Origin: SHXR01 sp046160305
GTDB taxonomy: Bacteria > Pseudomonadota > Gammaproteobacteria > Burkholderiales > SG8-39
Reading direction: 5' to 3'
Length of the DNA: 64,000 bases
NCBI GenBank assembly: GCA_046160305.1
Contig: JBJXGX010000025.1
Location: forward strand, 1-64,000
Below the pieces are notes generated by a model that was not told the DNA's origin, did not search any database, and worked only from the letters and a program-made list of their open reading frames with translations. This document shows positions 24,223 through 33,598 of this stretch, one piece after another (within the stretch, counting starts at the first letter, position 1; each line of letters begins with the position of its first letter). The position numbers were made by a program, and so were the translations under genes.

Positions 24223-26991
24223 CTAGGAAAGCTTGCCGTGGCAGTGTTTGTATTTCTTGCCCGATCCGCAGGGACATGCGTCGTTGCGTCCGACCTTGCC
24301 AATGGCCTTTACGAAAGGCATGGCCTTCGGCTTGTCGCTGGTGGTCGCGGCTTCGGCGAGCGCTTCGTCATAGTCGGCGTGGTGATACTGGACATTCGAC
24401 ACCTGCTCGACCTGCTGCTCGGCCTGCTGGACTTGTTCCTGGGTTTGCACCTGCACCCGCATGAGCGTCCGGGTGACGTGGAGCTTGACGGTTTCGAGAA
24501 GGGTCCCGAACAGATCGAAGCCCTCACGCTTGTATTCCTGACGCGGGTTCTTCTGGGCGTAGCCACGCAGGTGAATGCCCTGCCGGAGATGATCGAGCGA
24601 GGATAGATGCTCCCGCCATTCATGATCGATCACCGTGAGCAGGATCAGCCGTTGGTACTGGCTGAGCGCGTCCGGAGGCGCTGGCGCAATGCGCTCCTGA
24701 TAGGCCTTTTCGACCGCCTCGGTCAAGGTCGCGAGCAGCTTCTCGTCGTCCATCCCCTGCTCGGCGAGCGGGCGCACCGGGACTTCCACCGCGAGCTCGG
24801 CATGAATGACTTTTTTCAGACCGTCCAGATCCCACTGCTCTTCCACGCTTTCGGCGGGCACATGGGCGCGAAACAAATCATGGAGCACACCGACGCGAAG
24901 ATCCTTGACCTGCTCGGCGAGTTCTTCTGGACCGCCGACGAGGATCTTGTTCCGCAGCTCGTAGATGATCTTGCGCTGCTCATTCGCGACATTGTCGTAT
25001 TCGAGGAGTTGTTTGCGGATGTCGAAATTGTGCGCCTCGACCTTGCGCTGGGCCGATTCGATCGACCGGGTCACGATGCCCGCCTCGATCGGCTCGCCCT
25101 CCGGCATCTTCAGCATTTGCATGATCGAATTAATTCGATCGCCCGCGAAGATGCGTAACAGCGGATCCTCGAGCGAAAGAAAAAACCGGCTCGAACCCGG
25201 ATCGCCCTGTCGCCCTGATCGACCTCGCAATTGGTTGTCGATACGCCGGGATTCATGTCGCTCGGTCCCGATGATGTGCAGACCGCCCGCCTTCACCACC
25301 TGATCGTGCAGCGACTGCCACTCTCCGTGAAGCTTGGCGACACCCACCTCCTTGGCGGCGGGATCGATACTCGCGTCGGCCTCGAGGTGCTCGACCTGCT
25401 TCTCGACATTGCCACCCAGTACGATGTCAGTGCCGCGCCCTGCCATGTTGGTCGCGATGGTGATTACTTTTGGACGACCGGCCTGCGCGACGATTTGCGC
25501 CTCGGAAGCATGCTGCTTCGCGTTCAACACCTGATGCGGCAAGTTTTCCTTCTTCAAGAGGCGCGCGTACATCTCGGAGGCCTCGACCGAAGTGGTCCCC
25601 ACCAATACCGGCTGGCCCCGCTCCGCGCAGTCTTTTATTTCGGCGACTACGGCCGCGTACTTTTCAGCGTTGGTGCGAAAGACCTGATCGAGCCGGTCCT
25701 GCCTAATCATATTCATGTGGGTCGGGACGATGACCGTTTCCAGGCCATAGATTTCCTGGAACTCATAGGCCTCGGTATCCGCCGTGCCCGTCATGCCGGC
25801 GAGCTTGTCGTACATGCGGAAGAAATTCTGGAACGTAATCGACGCCAAGGTCTGATTCTCATTCTGGATCGAGACGTGCTCCTTCGCTTCGACGGCCTGA
25901 TGGAGCCCATCCGACCAGCGCCGCCCGGGCATCAGGCGTCCGGTGAATTCGTCGACAATGACGACCTCGTCGTTCTGGACGACGTAAGCCTTGTCGCGGA
26001 AGTAAAGATGATGCGCCCGCAATGCGCAGTAGAGATGATGCATGAGGTTGATGTTGGCGGGCTCATAGAGGCTCGAGCCTTCGGCAAGCAGTCCGGCGCG
26101 TGCGAGCAGACCTTCCGCGTGCTCATGACCATCCTCGGTAAGTAGAACCGTATGGTTCTTCTCGTCCACCATGAAGTCGCCGGGGTCCCCTTCTTTCGGG
26201 CAGCGCTTCATCATCGGCGCAACCTCGTTGATCCGGGTGTACACCTCGGTTCGATCCTCAGCCTGCCCCGAAATGATGAGCGGGGTGCGCGCTTCGTCGA
26301 TCAGGATGGAATCGACCTCGTCCACAATCGCGAAATAGAGTCCGCGTTTCTGAATCCGCTCACCGGACTCCATGACCATGTTGTCGCGGAGATAGTCGAA
26401 CCCGAACTCGTTATTGGTTCCGTAGGTGATGTCCGAACCGTAGGCCGCCTGTTTCTCTTCGCGGGGAATCTGGGAGAGATTGACGCCTACCGTAAGCCCC
26501 AGAAAGCGATAGATCTTGCCCATCCAGTCGGCGTCGCGACTCGCGAGATAGTCGTTTACCGTGACGATGTGAACCCCCCGTCCCGTCAACGCATTCAGGT
26601 AGGCGGGAAGCGTGGCGACGAGCGTCTTGCCCTCGCCGGTGCGCATTTCCGCGATCTTGTTCTGATGCAAGACCATGCCGCCGATCAACTGCACGTCGAA
26701 ATGGCGCATGTGCAAGCTTCGCTTGGCGGCCTCGCGCACAATCGCGAAAGCCTCGGGCAGCAGCTCTTCCAATACAGCCGCCTCGACCTTGCGCTTGTCT
26801 TCATCGGCGGCCGCGGAAACCTTCGACGCGAGCCGCTCCTTGAGTTCGGCCGTCTTGCCGGCGAACGCGCTATCCGCAAGCGCCGCCATTTGCGGCTCAA
26901 GAGCGTTGATCAGGCGTACGTTACGTGCGTACTGTTTGAGGAGTCGATCGTTCCGACTCCCGAATATCTTCGTGAGAACCGTGGAAAACAT
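24223..26991 (-). CDS. secA: Preprotein translocase ATPase SecA
   Basis: 922-residue SecA, the motor that pushes unfolded preproteins through SecYEG. Landmarks are MRTGEGKTLVATLPAYLNAL (Walker A), VDEVDSILIDEARTPLIISG (DEAD box), the second helicase domain with TNMAGRGTDIVLGGN, and the C-terminal zinc motif CPCGSGKKYKHCHG that binds SecB. The length is standard. ATG at 26991 matches the family start. It precedes argJ and follows the M23 peptidase gene (221 bases), both leftward. Confidence 0.97.
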   Translation of the reverse strand: MFSTVLTKIFGSRNDRLLKQYARNVRLINALEPQMAALADSAFAGKTAELKERLASKVSAAADEDKRKVEAAVLEELLPEAFAIVREAAKRSLHMRHFDVQLIGGMVLHQNKIAEMRTGEGKTLVATLPAYLNALTGRGVHIVTVNDYLASRDADWMGKIYRFLGLTVGVNLSQIPREEKQAAYGSDITYGTNNEFGFDYLRDNMVMESGERIQKRGLYFAIVDEVDSILIDEARTPLIISGQAEDRTEVYTRINEVAPMMKRCPKEGDPGDFMVDEKNHTVLLTEDGHEHAEGLLARAGLLAEGSSLYEPANINLMHHLYCALRAHHLYFRDKAYVVQNDEVVIVDEFTGRLMPGRRWSDGLHQAVEAKEHVSIQNENQTLASITFQNFFRMYDKLAGMTGTADTEAYEFQEIYGLETVIVPTHMNMIRQDRLDQVFRTNAEKYAAVVAEIKDCAERGQPVLVGTTSVEASEMYARLLKKENLPHQVLNAKQHASEAQIVAQAGRPKVITIATNMAGRGTDIVLGGNVEKQVEHLEADASIDPAAKEVGVAKLHGEWQSLHDQVVKAGGLHIIGTERHESRRIDNQLRGRSGRQGDPGSSRFFLSLEDPLLRIFAGDRINSIMQMLKMPEGEPIEAGIVTRSIESAQRKVEAHNFDIRKQLLEYDNVANEQRKIIYELRNKILVGGPEELAEQVKDLRVGVLHDLFRAHVPAESVEEQWDLDGLKKVIHAELAVEVPVRPLAEQGMDDEKLLATLTEAVEKAYQERIAPAPPDALSQYQRLILLTVIDHEWREHLSSLDHLRQGIHLRGYAQKNPRQEYKREGFDLFGTLLETVKLHVTRTLMRVQVQTQEQVQQAEQQVEQVSNVQYHHADYDEALAEAATTSDKPKAMPFVKAIGKVGRNDACPCGSGKKYKHCHGKLS

Positions 26992-27212
26992 TGCAGGATT
27001 TGACTGACCGGGAGGTCTGGATTCGTAAGGAGAGGGATCAGCCCATCAATGCAAGACGCAAGTTGCAGGACGCCACGCACGTGGCAAAGCGGCGCGCGGA
27101 CTAGCCTCTCGCGCTGTTCGCCTTGGGATGTATCGCAGACAACACAATATGGTAACACGCAAGTGCCGATTCAATGACCGGCATGCGACGACGCCCCGAA
27201 GGGATTCGGGCG

Positions 27213-28142
27213 CTATTTCGATGCGAGCACCGAGAGGAAGCGGGTCGGGTTTTGCGCAACACCGTCCTGACGAACCTCGAAGTGCAGATGCGGTCCGGTG
27301 GCGTGCCCAGTAGCGCCAACGTCGGCGACCTTTTGACCACGCTTGACGACTTCACCCGTCTTGACGTGCAGGCGTGATGCATGGGCGTAGCGGGTGAGCA
27401 AGCCCTTGCCGTGATCGATCTCGACCATGAATCCGTAAGCCGGATCGCGCTCCGAAGTCACGACAATTCCGCCTGCGGCAGCAAGGATCGGGGTGCCGAC
27501 CGGGGCGGCGAAATCGATTCCTTCGTGATGCGCGTTGTGTCCGTTGAAGGGGTCGATCCGCCATCCGAATCCGGAGACGGGGTACGGGGCATTGAGGGGC
27601 GCAGCCGAAGGAAGCAATGTCTTTCGTGCCCGATCGCGGACGAGGTCGTCTTCCAACACCCGCAACGAATCGCCGCGATGGTCCAGACGCAACGTCAACC
27701 GGTCGAGTTCACCCTGCAATTCCTTCATCGAGAACTGCATCGATGTCTCGGCGGTCGGCGCGGCACCACCACGGCCGGGCGTCTCGCCGAACTTGAGGTC
27801 ACGAGACGATTTTAGTCCCGCGAGCGACACCAACCGCTCACCGAGCGTGTCGAGGCGCGTGAGATGGGCCTGCATCTCGCCTAGTTTCACGGCGAGAGCA
27901 TTAATGTTGTCCCGCACGAATCCGTCGTGAACGCGTTTCTCGCGTTCGGCGAGCTGCGTAATCACTTGTTCGACCTCGGGAAGCCCAATGATCCAGACAC
28001 TACGCAGCGCCGCATAGGAAAGCGAACCAGCCGCAACCAGCATCAGACAGGCGAGCAGCAGCCCCGTCAGGAAAACCTGTCGTGCTGTCAACGTCAGCGA
28101 TCTCGCCTGTGCGAAGCGATTAGAAACGATTATGATTTGCAC
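27213..28142 (-). CDS. Membrane-anchored M23 peptidoglycan peptidase
   Basis: 309 residues. The GTG start at 28142 is supported by GGGGAGGCG six bases upstream. One membrane helix (about residues 24-48) is followed by a coiled-coil segment (EREKRVHDGF...LGEMQAHLTRL) and a C-terminal LytM/M23 domain. Zinc and catalytic residues lie in HHEGIDFAAPVGTPI and GPHLHFEVR. M23 enzymes cut peptidoglycan cross-links or, when degenerate, activate amidases; here the ligands look intact. It lies directly upstream of secA. Confidence 0.92.
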   Translation of the reverse strand: MQIIIVSNRFAQARSLTLTARQVFLTGLLLACLMLVAAGSLSYAALRSVWIIGLPEVEQVITQLAEREKRVHDGFVRDNINALAVKLGEMQAHLTRLDTLGERLVSLAGLKSSRDLKFGETPGRGGAAPTAETSMQFSMKELQGELDRLTLRLDHRGDSLRVLEDDLVRDRARKTLLPSAAPLNAPYPVSGFGWRIDPFNGHNAHHEGIDFAAPVGTPILAAAGGIVVTSERDPAYGFMVEIDHGKGLLTRYAHASRLHVKTGEVVKRGQKVADVGATGHATGPHLHFEVRQDGVAQNPTRFLSVLASK

Positions 28143-28181
28143 GAAACGCCTCCCCAAAGGGCCTCGAGCTCCACTGCAATA

Positions 28182-28619
28182 ATGAAGCGACTTCATTCCC
28201 TATCGGCACTTATCACGTCGGATAAACACCTTTCACGACTCTGCGAGAAAGCCGCTCTTCTCTCTTCCCTGCAACGTGCGGTAGATCGCGTAACGCCCAC
28301 CGAACTGGCGGGTCGGTGCACTGTTGCCAACGTAAGAGGGCAGACGCTTGTCATTCATGCAGCGACTAACGCCGCAGCTGCCCGACTGCGCCTGATGCTT
28401 CCTCGACTCCTCGCAACTGTCCAAGAATCGTCAAGGGATCTTAATGCGATAAAGGTCGAAGTGCAAATCCCGACATCAGCGACAAACGGCGCTGGACAAC
28501 CGAGAAAAACCGTGCTAAGCGCCCACGCAAGTGATGCGCTTCGGAGCTTGGAAGCCCGACTTCCGGCCTCACGCCTGCGGGAAGCTGTCGGATCGCTCGC
28601 AAAAAAATCGCAACCATGA
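28182..28619 (+). CDS. DUF721/DciA-like protein
   Basis: 145 residues. The DUF721 domain has LCEKAALLSSLQRAVDRVTPTELAGRC and VRGQTLVIHAATNAAAARLRLMLPRLL; the C-terminus is low-complexity. DciA proteins load the DnaB helicase at replication origins, but short betaproteobacterial homologues are less studied. ATG at 28182 lies 39 bases from the start of the divergent M23 gene. The same divergent pair next to secA and lpxC occurs in related bacteria. Confidence 0.8.
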   Translation: MKRLHSLSALITSDKHLSRLCEKAALLSSLQRAVDRVTPTELAGRCTVANVRGQTLVIHAATNAAAARLRLMLPRLLATVQESSRDLNAIKVEVQIPTSATNGAGQPRKTVLSAHASDALRSLEARLPASRLREAVGSLAKKSQP

Positions 28620-28699
28620 TTTCAGCCCATGACGGGCATGCATTTCCACGCGCCACGGACGCGAACTACCGTTCGTCGGCTCCCCGGCAGGACTGATCA

Positions 28700-29518
28700 T
28701 CACTTCACATTGGTTTCGAGTTTCGCGACGAAATCACCGAGAAGGCGATTGAAGCGATCCGCATCATCGACGAATAAGGCATGTCCGGCATCGGCGAACA
28801 CTTCAAGCCGGGCGTTTGAGTGTTTTCTTGCGAGGTTGCGGCCCTGTCCAACCCACGTGGGCGTAACGACATAAAGAATCGGCCGCGAGGTCGAATAGAT
28901 CGCGTCACGCCAATAGGTACGCGGATACGGATACGAGAGCAACTCCACGGCTGCCGCGAGCGGTGTCCGCAACGACGAATCCACGACGCGCGCGTAATAG
29001 GCATCAGACTGCGGTCGCTTGTACATTGCTCGCACGAACGATCGCGTGGTCGCCGTGCGATTCTTCTTCAACGCACCGACAAAATCGAACTTCGACTCCG
29101 GTGGCGGTTCCTCACCGATCGAGTTGTCGATCAGGACCAGCGCGCCGATTTTCCCATCACCATGTTGGCGAATGTAGGCGAGCGAATCGAGCACGCCAAG
29201 CGACCAGCCGACGAGCACGACATTCGAATCACCAAGATCCGCAATGAGCTCGGCGATATCTCTTGCCCGTCGGTCGGGATGGTGCCCGGATGCGGCGATC
29301 TCCGAGGTTCCTTGTGATCGCGGATCGAATGCGATGACCCGGTAGTCGTTGCTCAATACGCGAATCTGCGGCGTGAAGATCCACGCCGGCATGGTCCAAC
29401 CCGGTATGAATACAATGGTCCGACCACGACCCGATTCGACGTAATGAAGGCGAACGCCGTCGCTTGCAACAAAGTATCGATCGGTACCGGATTCGGCAGC
29501 TTGCACCTTGCAACTCAT
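28700..29518 (-). CDS. Alpha/beta hydrolase (start uncertain)
   Basis: At least 272 residues. The hydrolase core has IVFIPGWTMPAWIF, a nucleophile elbow GWSLG (LVGWSLGVLDSL), and the catalytic His in DAGHALFVDDADRFN, close to the C-terminus. The substrate is unknown. ATG at 29518 is given as a minimum start. Just upstream in frame lies a signal-peptide-like stretch (SIVAWVAAFLAVCAMS), but the only ATG/GTG/TTG that would include it is ATG at 29728, inside the small membrane protein gene. A rare start such as CTG or ATT, or a sequence change, may be involved. Confidence 0.82.
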   Translation of the reverse strand: MSCKVQAAESGTDRYFVASDGVRLHYVESGRGRTIVFIPGWTMPAWIFTPQIRVLSNDYRVIAFDPRSQGTSEIAASGHHPDRRARDIAELIADLGDSNVVLVGWSLGVLDSLAYIRQHGDGKIGALVLIDNSIGEEPPPESKFDFVGALKKNRTATTRSFVRAMYKRPQSDAYYARVVDSSLRTPLAAAVELLSYPYPRTYWRDAIYSTSRPILYVVTPTWVGQGRNLARKHSNARLEVFADAGHALFVDDADRFNRLLGDFVAKLETNVK

Positions 29519-29643
29519 CGCGCAAACCGCGAGAAACGCGGCGACCCAGGCAACGATGCTCGAACGCAGTGGGCCCGGCGTTCGGCATGAGGATTTAATC
29601 GAGGCTCGATCAAGGCACGGATCCGTCCCGTGGAGGGCCGGCG

Positions 29644-29820
29644 TCAGAGCACCTTTTCGAGAATCAGGATGCCGAAAAACACGACACCCGCCAGCACTGT
29701 GAGCTGCATTACACGGTAAGCAAACCATAGGTAGCGATTGTCACGCGTGAAGAGCCACATGATGACAGCGACCGCCAGGGCAATGAGGACAATGACCCCG
29801 ACAATGCGAGCAACGATCAT
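29644..29820 (-). CDS. Small two-helix membrane protein (58 residues)
   Basis: The frame from ATG 29820 to TGA 29644 encodes 58 residues. Two hydrophobic segments (about residues 2-23, ARIVGVIVLIALAVAVIMW, and about 37-54, MQLTVLAGVVFFGILIL) are joined by a short polar loop TRDNRYLWFAYR. This hairpin layout with a positive/aromatic loop looks like a real small inner-membrane protein, not chance. It lies 88 bases after lpxC and in the same direction. The family is unknown and the ribosome site is weak. Confidence 0.6.
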   Translation of the reverse strand: MIVARIVGVIVLIALAVAVIMWLFTRDNRYLWFAYRVMQLTVLAGVVFFGILILEKVL

Positions 29821-29908
29821 CGCCGTGCTCGAGCGCTAGGGACACACGATAGGAGTGTCCAAGGACGCAGCGGACAACACGTCGACAACGGCTTGATGAA
29901 CTGGCCGA

Positions 29909-30823
29909 TCACGCTGGCTTCAGGTACCAGTCGAGAACAGATCGTGGCGCCTCTTCCGCCCGATCGAACGAGACGATCTGGTGGGTCGCCTCATCGGACA
30001 AAACGGCCCGGAGGAGCTTGTTGTTCAATTCATGCCCGGATTTATGCGCGGCGAAAGCGCCAATGATCGGGAAGCCCACAAGATACAAGTCGCCGATTGC
30101 ATCGAGGACCTTGTGCTTGACGAATTCGTCGGCGTAGCGAAGTCCCTCGGCGTTCAAAACGCGATATTCATCGACGACCACCGCGTTATCGAGACTCCCG
30201 CCTTGAATGAGCCCGATATCGCGCAATGCCTCGACTTCCTGAACGAACCCAAAGGTACGCGCCCGCGCAATGTCGCGCGAATACGACACTTCCGCCAAGT
30301 CGATCGTCAGCGATTGCGCCGTGCGTTCGACAGCGGGATGGTCGAACTGGATGGAAAAAGTGAGCTTGAATCCATCGAAGGGTTCGAGGCGGGCCCATTT
30401 GTCACCATCAGTGACTTCGACGGGCTGCGTGATCCGCATGAACCGTTTCGGCGCGGACTGCTCTTCAATTCCAGCCGACTGCAGCAAGTACACGAATGTG
30501 CTCGCGCTGCCGTCCATGATCGGGACTTCCGGTCCGTTGAGATCCACCAGAACATTGTCGACGCCAAGCCCTGCCAGGGCGGACATCAGATGCTCGACGG
30601 TGGAGACCTTCGCGTTGCCTGCGACCAGCGCACTGCATAGGCGCGTGTCGGTCACCGCCATTGCATCAACCTTGATATCCGGGGAGCGGGGCAGATCCAG
30701 GCGGCGAAACACAACGCCAGTACCCGTTGGCGCAGGACGTAGCGTGATCGTGACCTTGGCGCCACTATGCAATCCGACGCCCGTGGCCGTCACCGGAGTC
30801 TTCAGTGTTCGTTGGCGAACCAT
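29909..30823 (-). CDS. lpxC: UDP-3-O-acyl-N-acetylglucosamine deacetylase
   Basis: 304-residue zinc deacetylase, the committed step of lipid A synthesis. Family landmarks are the start VRQRTLKTPVTATGVGLHSG, the zinc-binding TVEHLMSAL, FVKHKVLDAIGDL with its zinc ligands, and the HKSGHELNNKLL end with the catalytic His. ATG at 30823 fits. It is downstream of ftsZ, the standard end of the dcw cluster, but a strong hairpin separates the two, so lpxC probably has its own promoter (a TATACT at 30855-30860 on the minus strand is a possible -10). Confidence 0.97.
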   Translation of the reverse strand: MVRQRTLKTPVTATGVGLHSGAKVTITLRPAPTGTGVVFRRLDLPRSPDIKVDAMAVTDTRLCSALVAGNAKVSTVEHLMSALAGLGVDNVLVDLNGPEVPIMDGSASTFVYLLQSAGIEEQSAPKRFMRITQPVEVTDGDKWARLEPFDGFKLTFSIQFDHPAVERTAQSLTIDLAEVSYSRDIARARTFGFVQEVEALRDIGLIQGGSLDNAVVVDEYRVLNAEGLRYADEFVKHKVLDAIGDLYLVGFPIIGAFAAHKSGHELNNKLLRAVLSDEATHQIVSFDRAEEAPRSVLDWYLKPA

Positions 30824-30948
30824 TATCGAGGGCTTCCGCAGGGAAAACCGTTCAAGTATAGACCGTCCGACGCGCAGGGACGAGCCGGAATTTGGCCGGC
30901 CGAGGGTTCTGCGATCCTGCCGTTCCGCGCATTGTCCAGAAAGCCCGA

Positions 30949-30979
30949 CGGGGTGCGACGATACGAATGTCGCACCCCG
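30949..30979 (-). terminator. Intrinsic-terminator-like hairpin after ftsZ
   Basis: CGGGGTGCGAC and GTCGCACCCCG form a perfect 11-bp stem with a 9-base loop. On the minus strand the stem is followed by TCGGGCTTTCT, a loose T-rich tail. It begins 50 bases beyond the ftsZ stop and 126 bases before the lpxC start. Confidence 0.65.
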
Positions 30980-31028
30980 ATCGGTATCAAGGGCAACTAC
31001 GGTGCGTCTGAAAACTTGCCTGCGGCGG

Positions 31029-32186
31029 TCAATCCGCCTGTTTGCGAAGGAACGCAGGAATGTCCAGATGGTCCATACCGCTTGCGGTCAAGGCCTCGAT
31101 CTGTGCATGCGCCGCGCGATTGCGCCTCACCACCGCCGGTACCTGCAATTGTTCGTAGTCCGGCTGCTGAAGCGACACGTTGTCGGTTCCGGTCTTCGAT
31201 GAAATCACATGCAAGGGCTGAGGCTTGATCTGCTTTGCCTGCTCGCGCCCAAGTCCGGTCGCGACCACGGTGACCCGCAGATTGTCTTCGACGGCATCGT
31301 CGTAGACGGCGCCGAAGATGATCGTTGCATCATCGGCCGCGAAGCCACGCACGGTGCTCATCACCTCATTGACCTCGCGCATCTTGAGCGTCTCGCTCGC
31401 GGTGATATTGACCAGCACGCCACGGGCGCCCGAGAGGTTGACGCCTTCGAGCAACGGGCTTGCGATCGCCTGCTCGGCGGCCAGACGCGCGCGATCCACG
31501 CCGCTTGCATGGGCGGAACCCATCATCGCCATGCCCATCTCCGCCATGACCGTGCGCACGTCCTCGAAATCGACGTTGACCATGCCAGGAGAATTGATGA
31601 TCTCTGCGATGCCCGCGACAGCGTTGCGCAAGACGTCGTCCGCGGCGCGGAACGCATCCTTCATCGAGACATCATCGCCCAGCACTTCCATCAACTTTTC
31701 GTTGAGGATGACGATCAAGGAATCGACATGCTGCGAAAGTTCTTCGATACCCTGCTCAGCCACGCGCAATCGCTTGCCCTCGAACGTGAACGGCTTGGTC
31801 ACGACCGCCACGGTGAGGATACCCATCTCTTGCGCGATCTCGGCGATGATCGGCGCGGCACCCGTTCCCGTGCCACCCCCCATCCCCGCGGTAATGAAGA
31901 CCATGTGCGCCCCTGCAAGCGCCTCACGGATCGATTCTCGTTGCTCGATCGCCGCTCCCCGCCCTGCTTCCGGGCGCGCGCCGGCACCAAGACCTGACGC
32001 ACCGAGCTGGATCTGATTCTTCGAGAGACAGCGATCAAGCGCCTGCGCGTCGGTGTTCGCCGAAACGAATTCGACCCCGGTCACGCCGTTGCGGATCATG
32101 TGATCCACGGCATTGCCGCCCGCCCCACCGACCCCGATGACCTTGATGATTGTCCCGCCTTGCTGTGACTCCACGAGCTCGAACAT
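31029..32186 (-). CDS. ftsZ: Cell division protein FtsZ
   Basis: 385-residue tubulin-like GTPase that forms the division ring. The GTP-binding signature GGGTGTGAAP is intact, and GVGGAGGNAVDHM lies near the start. The conserved C-terminal peptide that binds FtsA and ZipA is LDIPAFLRKQAD. The start ATG at 32186 follows a perfect AGGAGGT; codons upstream of it are leader. It lies 140 bases after ftsA. Confidence 0.98.
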   Translation of the reverse strand: MFELVESQQGGTIIKVIGVGGAGGNAVDHMIRNGVTGVEFVSANTDAQALDRCLSKNQIQLGASGLGAGARPEAGRGAAIEQRESIREALAGAHMVFITAGMGGGTGTGAAPIIAEIAQEMGILTVAVVTKPFTFEGKRLRVAEQGIEELSQHVDSLIVILNEKLMEVLGDDVSMKDAFRAADDVLRNAVAGIAEIINSPGMVNVDFEDVRTVMAEMGMAMMGSAHASGVDRARLAAEQAIASPLLEGVNLSGARGVLVNITASETLKMREVNEVMSTVRGFAADDATIIFGAVYDDAVEDNLRVTVVATGLGREQAKQIKPQPLHVISSKTGTDNVSLQQPDYEQLQVPAVVRRNRAAHAQIEALTASGMDHLDIPAFLRKQAD

Positions 32187-32326
32187 TTTTTGACCTCCTG
32201 TATCGACTACGCACCGGAAACGCACCCTATTTTGTCATCCCGGATGTCCACGAAACGCTGCGTCCATCCGGATCTGCTTCCCTCGGCTTGCCAGCATTCA
32301 CTGGGCATTCCGAGGCCACGACACTT

Positions 32327-33556
32327 CTAGAAATTCCGCTGGAACCAGTCCTTCATGCGTGTGAAGGTCTGCCGAAACGAACCGCTCTGCCGTAACGCAT
32401 GACCGCGATCCAGTTGCGACTTGCCTTCCAACAAAAGCCCCATCACCGTCGCATAACGGGGCGTGCGCACTACATCCGAGAGCGGCCCCTCGTAGCGCGG
32501 AATACCGACTCGCACCGGCATATGAAATATCTCTTCGCCAAGCTCGACCATGCCCTGCATGACGGCGGAGCCGCCCGTGAGCACGATTCCCGACGACAGC
32601 AATTCCTCGTAGCCCGACTGACGCAGCACTTGCTGAACGAGCGAATACAACTCCTCGACGCGCGGCTCGATCACTTCGGCGAGGGTCTGCCGTGAGAGTT
32701 GGCGCGGCGCGCGATCACCAAGACCGGGGACCTCGACCATTTCATGCGGATCAGCGAGCTGTCGCAGCGCGCAGCCATGGCGTATCTTGATTTCCTCCGC
32801 TTCCGCGGTCGGTGTACGCAGCGCCATCGCAATGTCGTTGGTGATCTGGTCGCCGGCGATCGGGATGACGCCCGTGTGCCGGATGGCGCCTTGCGTGAAC
32901 ACGGCGAGGTCGGTGGTGCCTCCACCGATATCCACCAGACAGACACCGAGATCCTTTTCGTCCTCGGACAACACGGCGATGCTCGCGGCGAGCGGCTGCA
33001 GGATGAGATCGGCGACTTCCAATCCGCAACGGCGCACGCACTTCACGATATTCTGCGCGGCCGAGACGGCGCCGGTGACGATATGGACCTTCACCTCCAG
33101 ACGCACGCCCGACATGCCGAGCGGCTCGCGAATGCCATCCTGTCCGTCGATCACGAACTCCTGCGTCAGGATATGCAGGACCTGCTGATCGGTCGGGATC
33201 GGCATCGCGCGCGCCGTCTCGATGACACGATCGATGTCGACCCGTGCGACTTCCCGGTCCTTGATCGCGACCATGCCGGTCGAGTTGAGGCTCTTGATGT
33301 GGCTGCCGGCGATACCGGTGTACACATGCTGAATCTTGCAATCGGCCATCAGCTCGGCCTCTTCAAGCGCACGTTGGATCGCACTTACGGTCGACTCGAT
33401 GTTGACGACGACCCCTTTCTTGAGTCCGCTGGCCGGATGGCTCCCCAAGCCCACGACTTCGAGCTTGCCGTCTTCATGGCGTTCGGCGACGAGCGCCATC
33501 ACCTTGGAGGTGCCGATGTCCAGGCCTACCACCAGGTTTTTTTCTTCTCTAGGCAA
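32327..33556 (-). CDS. ftsA: Cell division protein FtsA
   Basis: 409-residue actin-like protein that anchors FtsZ filaments to the membrane. Landmarks are NLVVGLDIGTSKVMALV (phosphate 1), VDIGGGTTDLAVF (phosphate 2), GIVLTGGSAVMQGM (adenosine) and an amphipathic C-terminal helix FTRMKDWFQRNF. The start codon is TTG (33556), preceded by GAGGAG at six bases. It lies 42 bases downstream of ftsQ. Confidence 0.97.
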   Translation of the reverse strand: MPREEKNLVVGLDIGTSKVMALVAERHEDGKLEVVGLGSHPASGLKKGVVVNIESTVSAIQRALEEAELMADCKIQHVYTGIAGSHIKSLNSTGMVAIKDREVARVDIDRVIETARAMPIPTDQQVLHILTQEFVIDGQDGIREPLGMSGVRLEVKVHIVTGAVSAAQNIVKCVRRCGLEVADLILQPLAASIAVLSEDEKDLGVCLVDIGGGTTDLAVFTQGAIRHTGVIPIAGDQITNDIAMALRTPTAEAEEIKIRHGCALRQLADPHEMVEVPGLGDRAPRQLSRQTLAEVIEPRVEELYSLVQQVLRQSGYEELLSSGIVLTGGSAVMQGMVELGEEIFHMPVRVGIPRYEGPLSDVVRTPRYATVMGLLLEGKSQLDRGHALRQSGSFRQTFTRMKDWFQRNF

Positions 33557-33598
33557 GCGAGTCTCCTCGATCGATACCGTGCACGCTCATCCTCCTGA

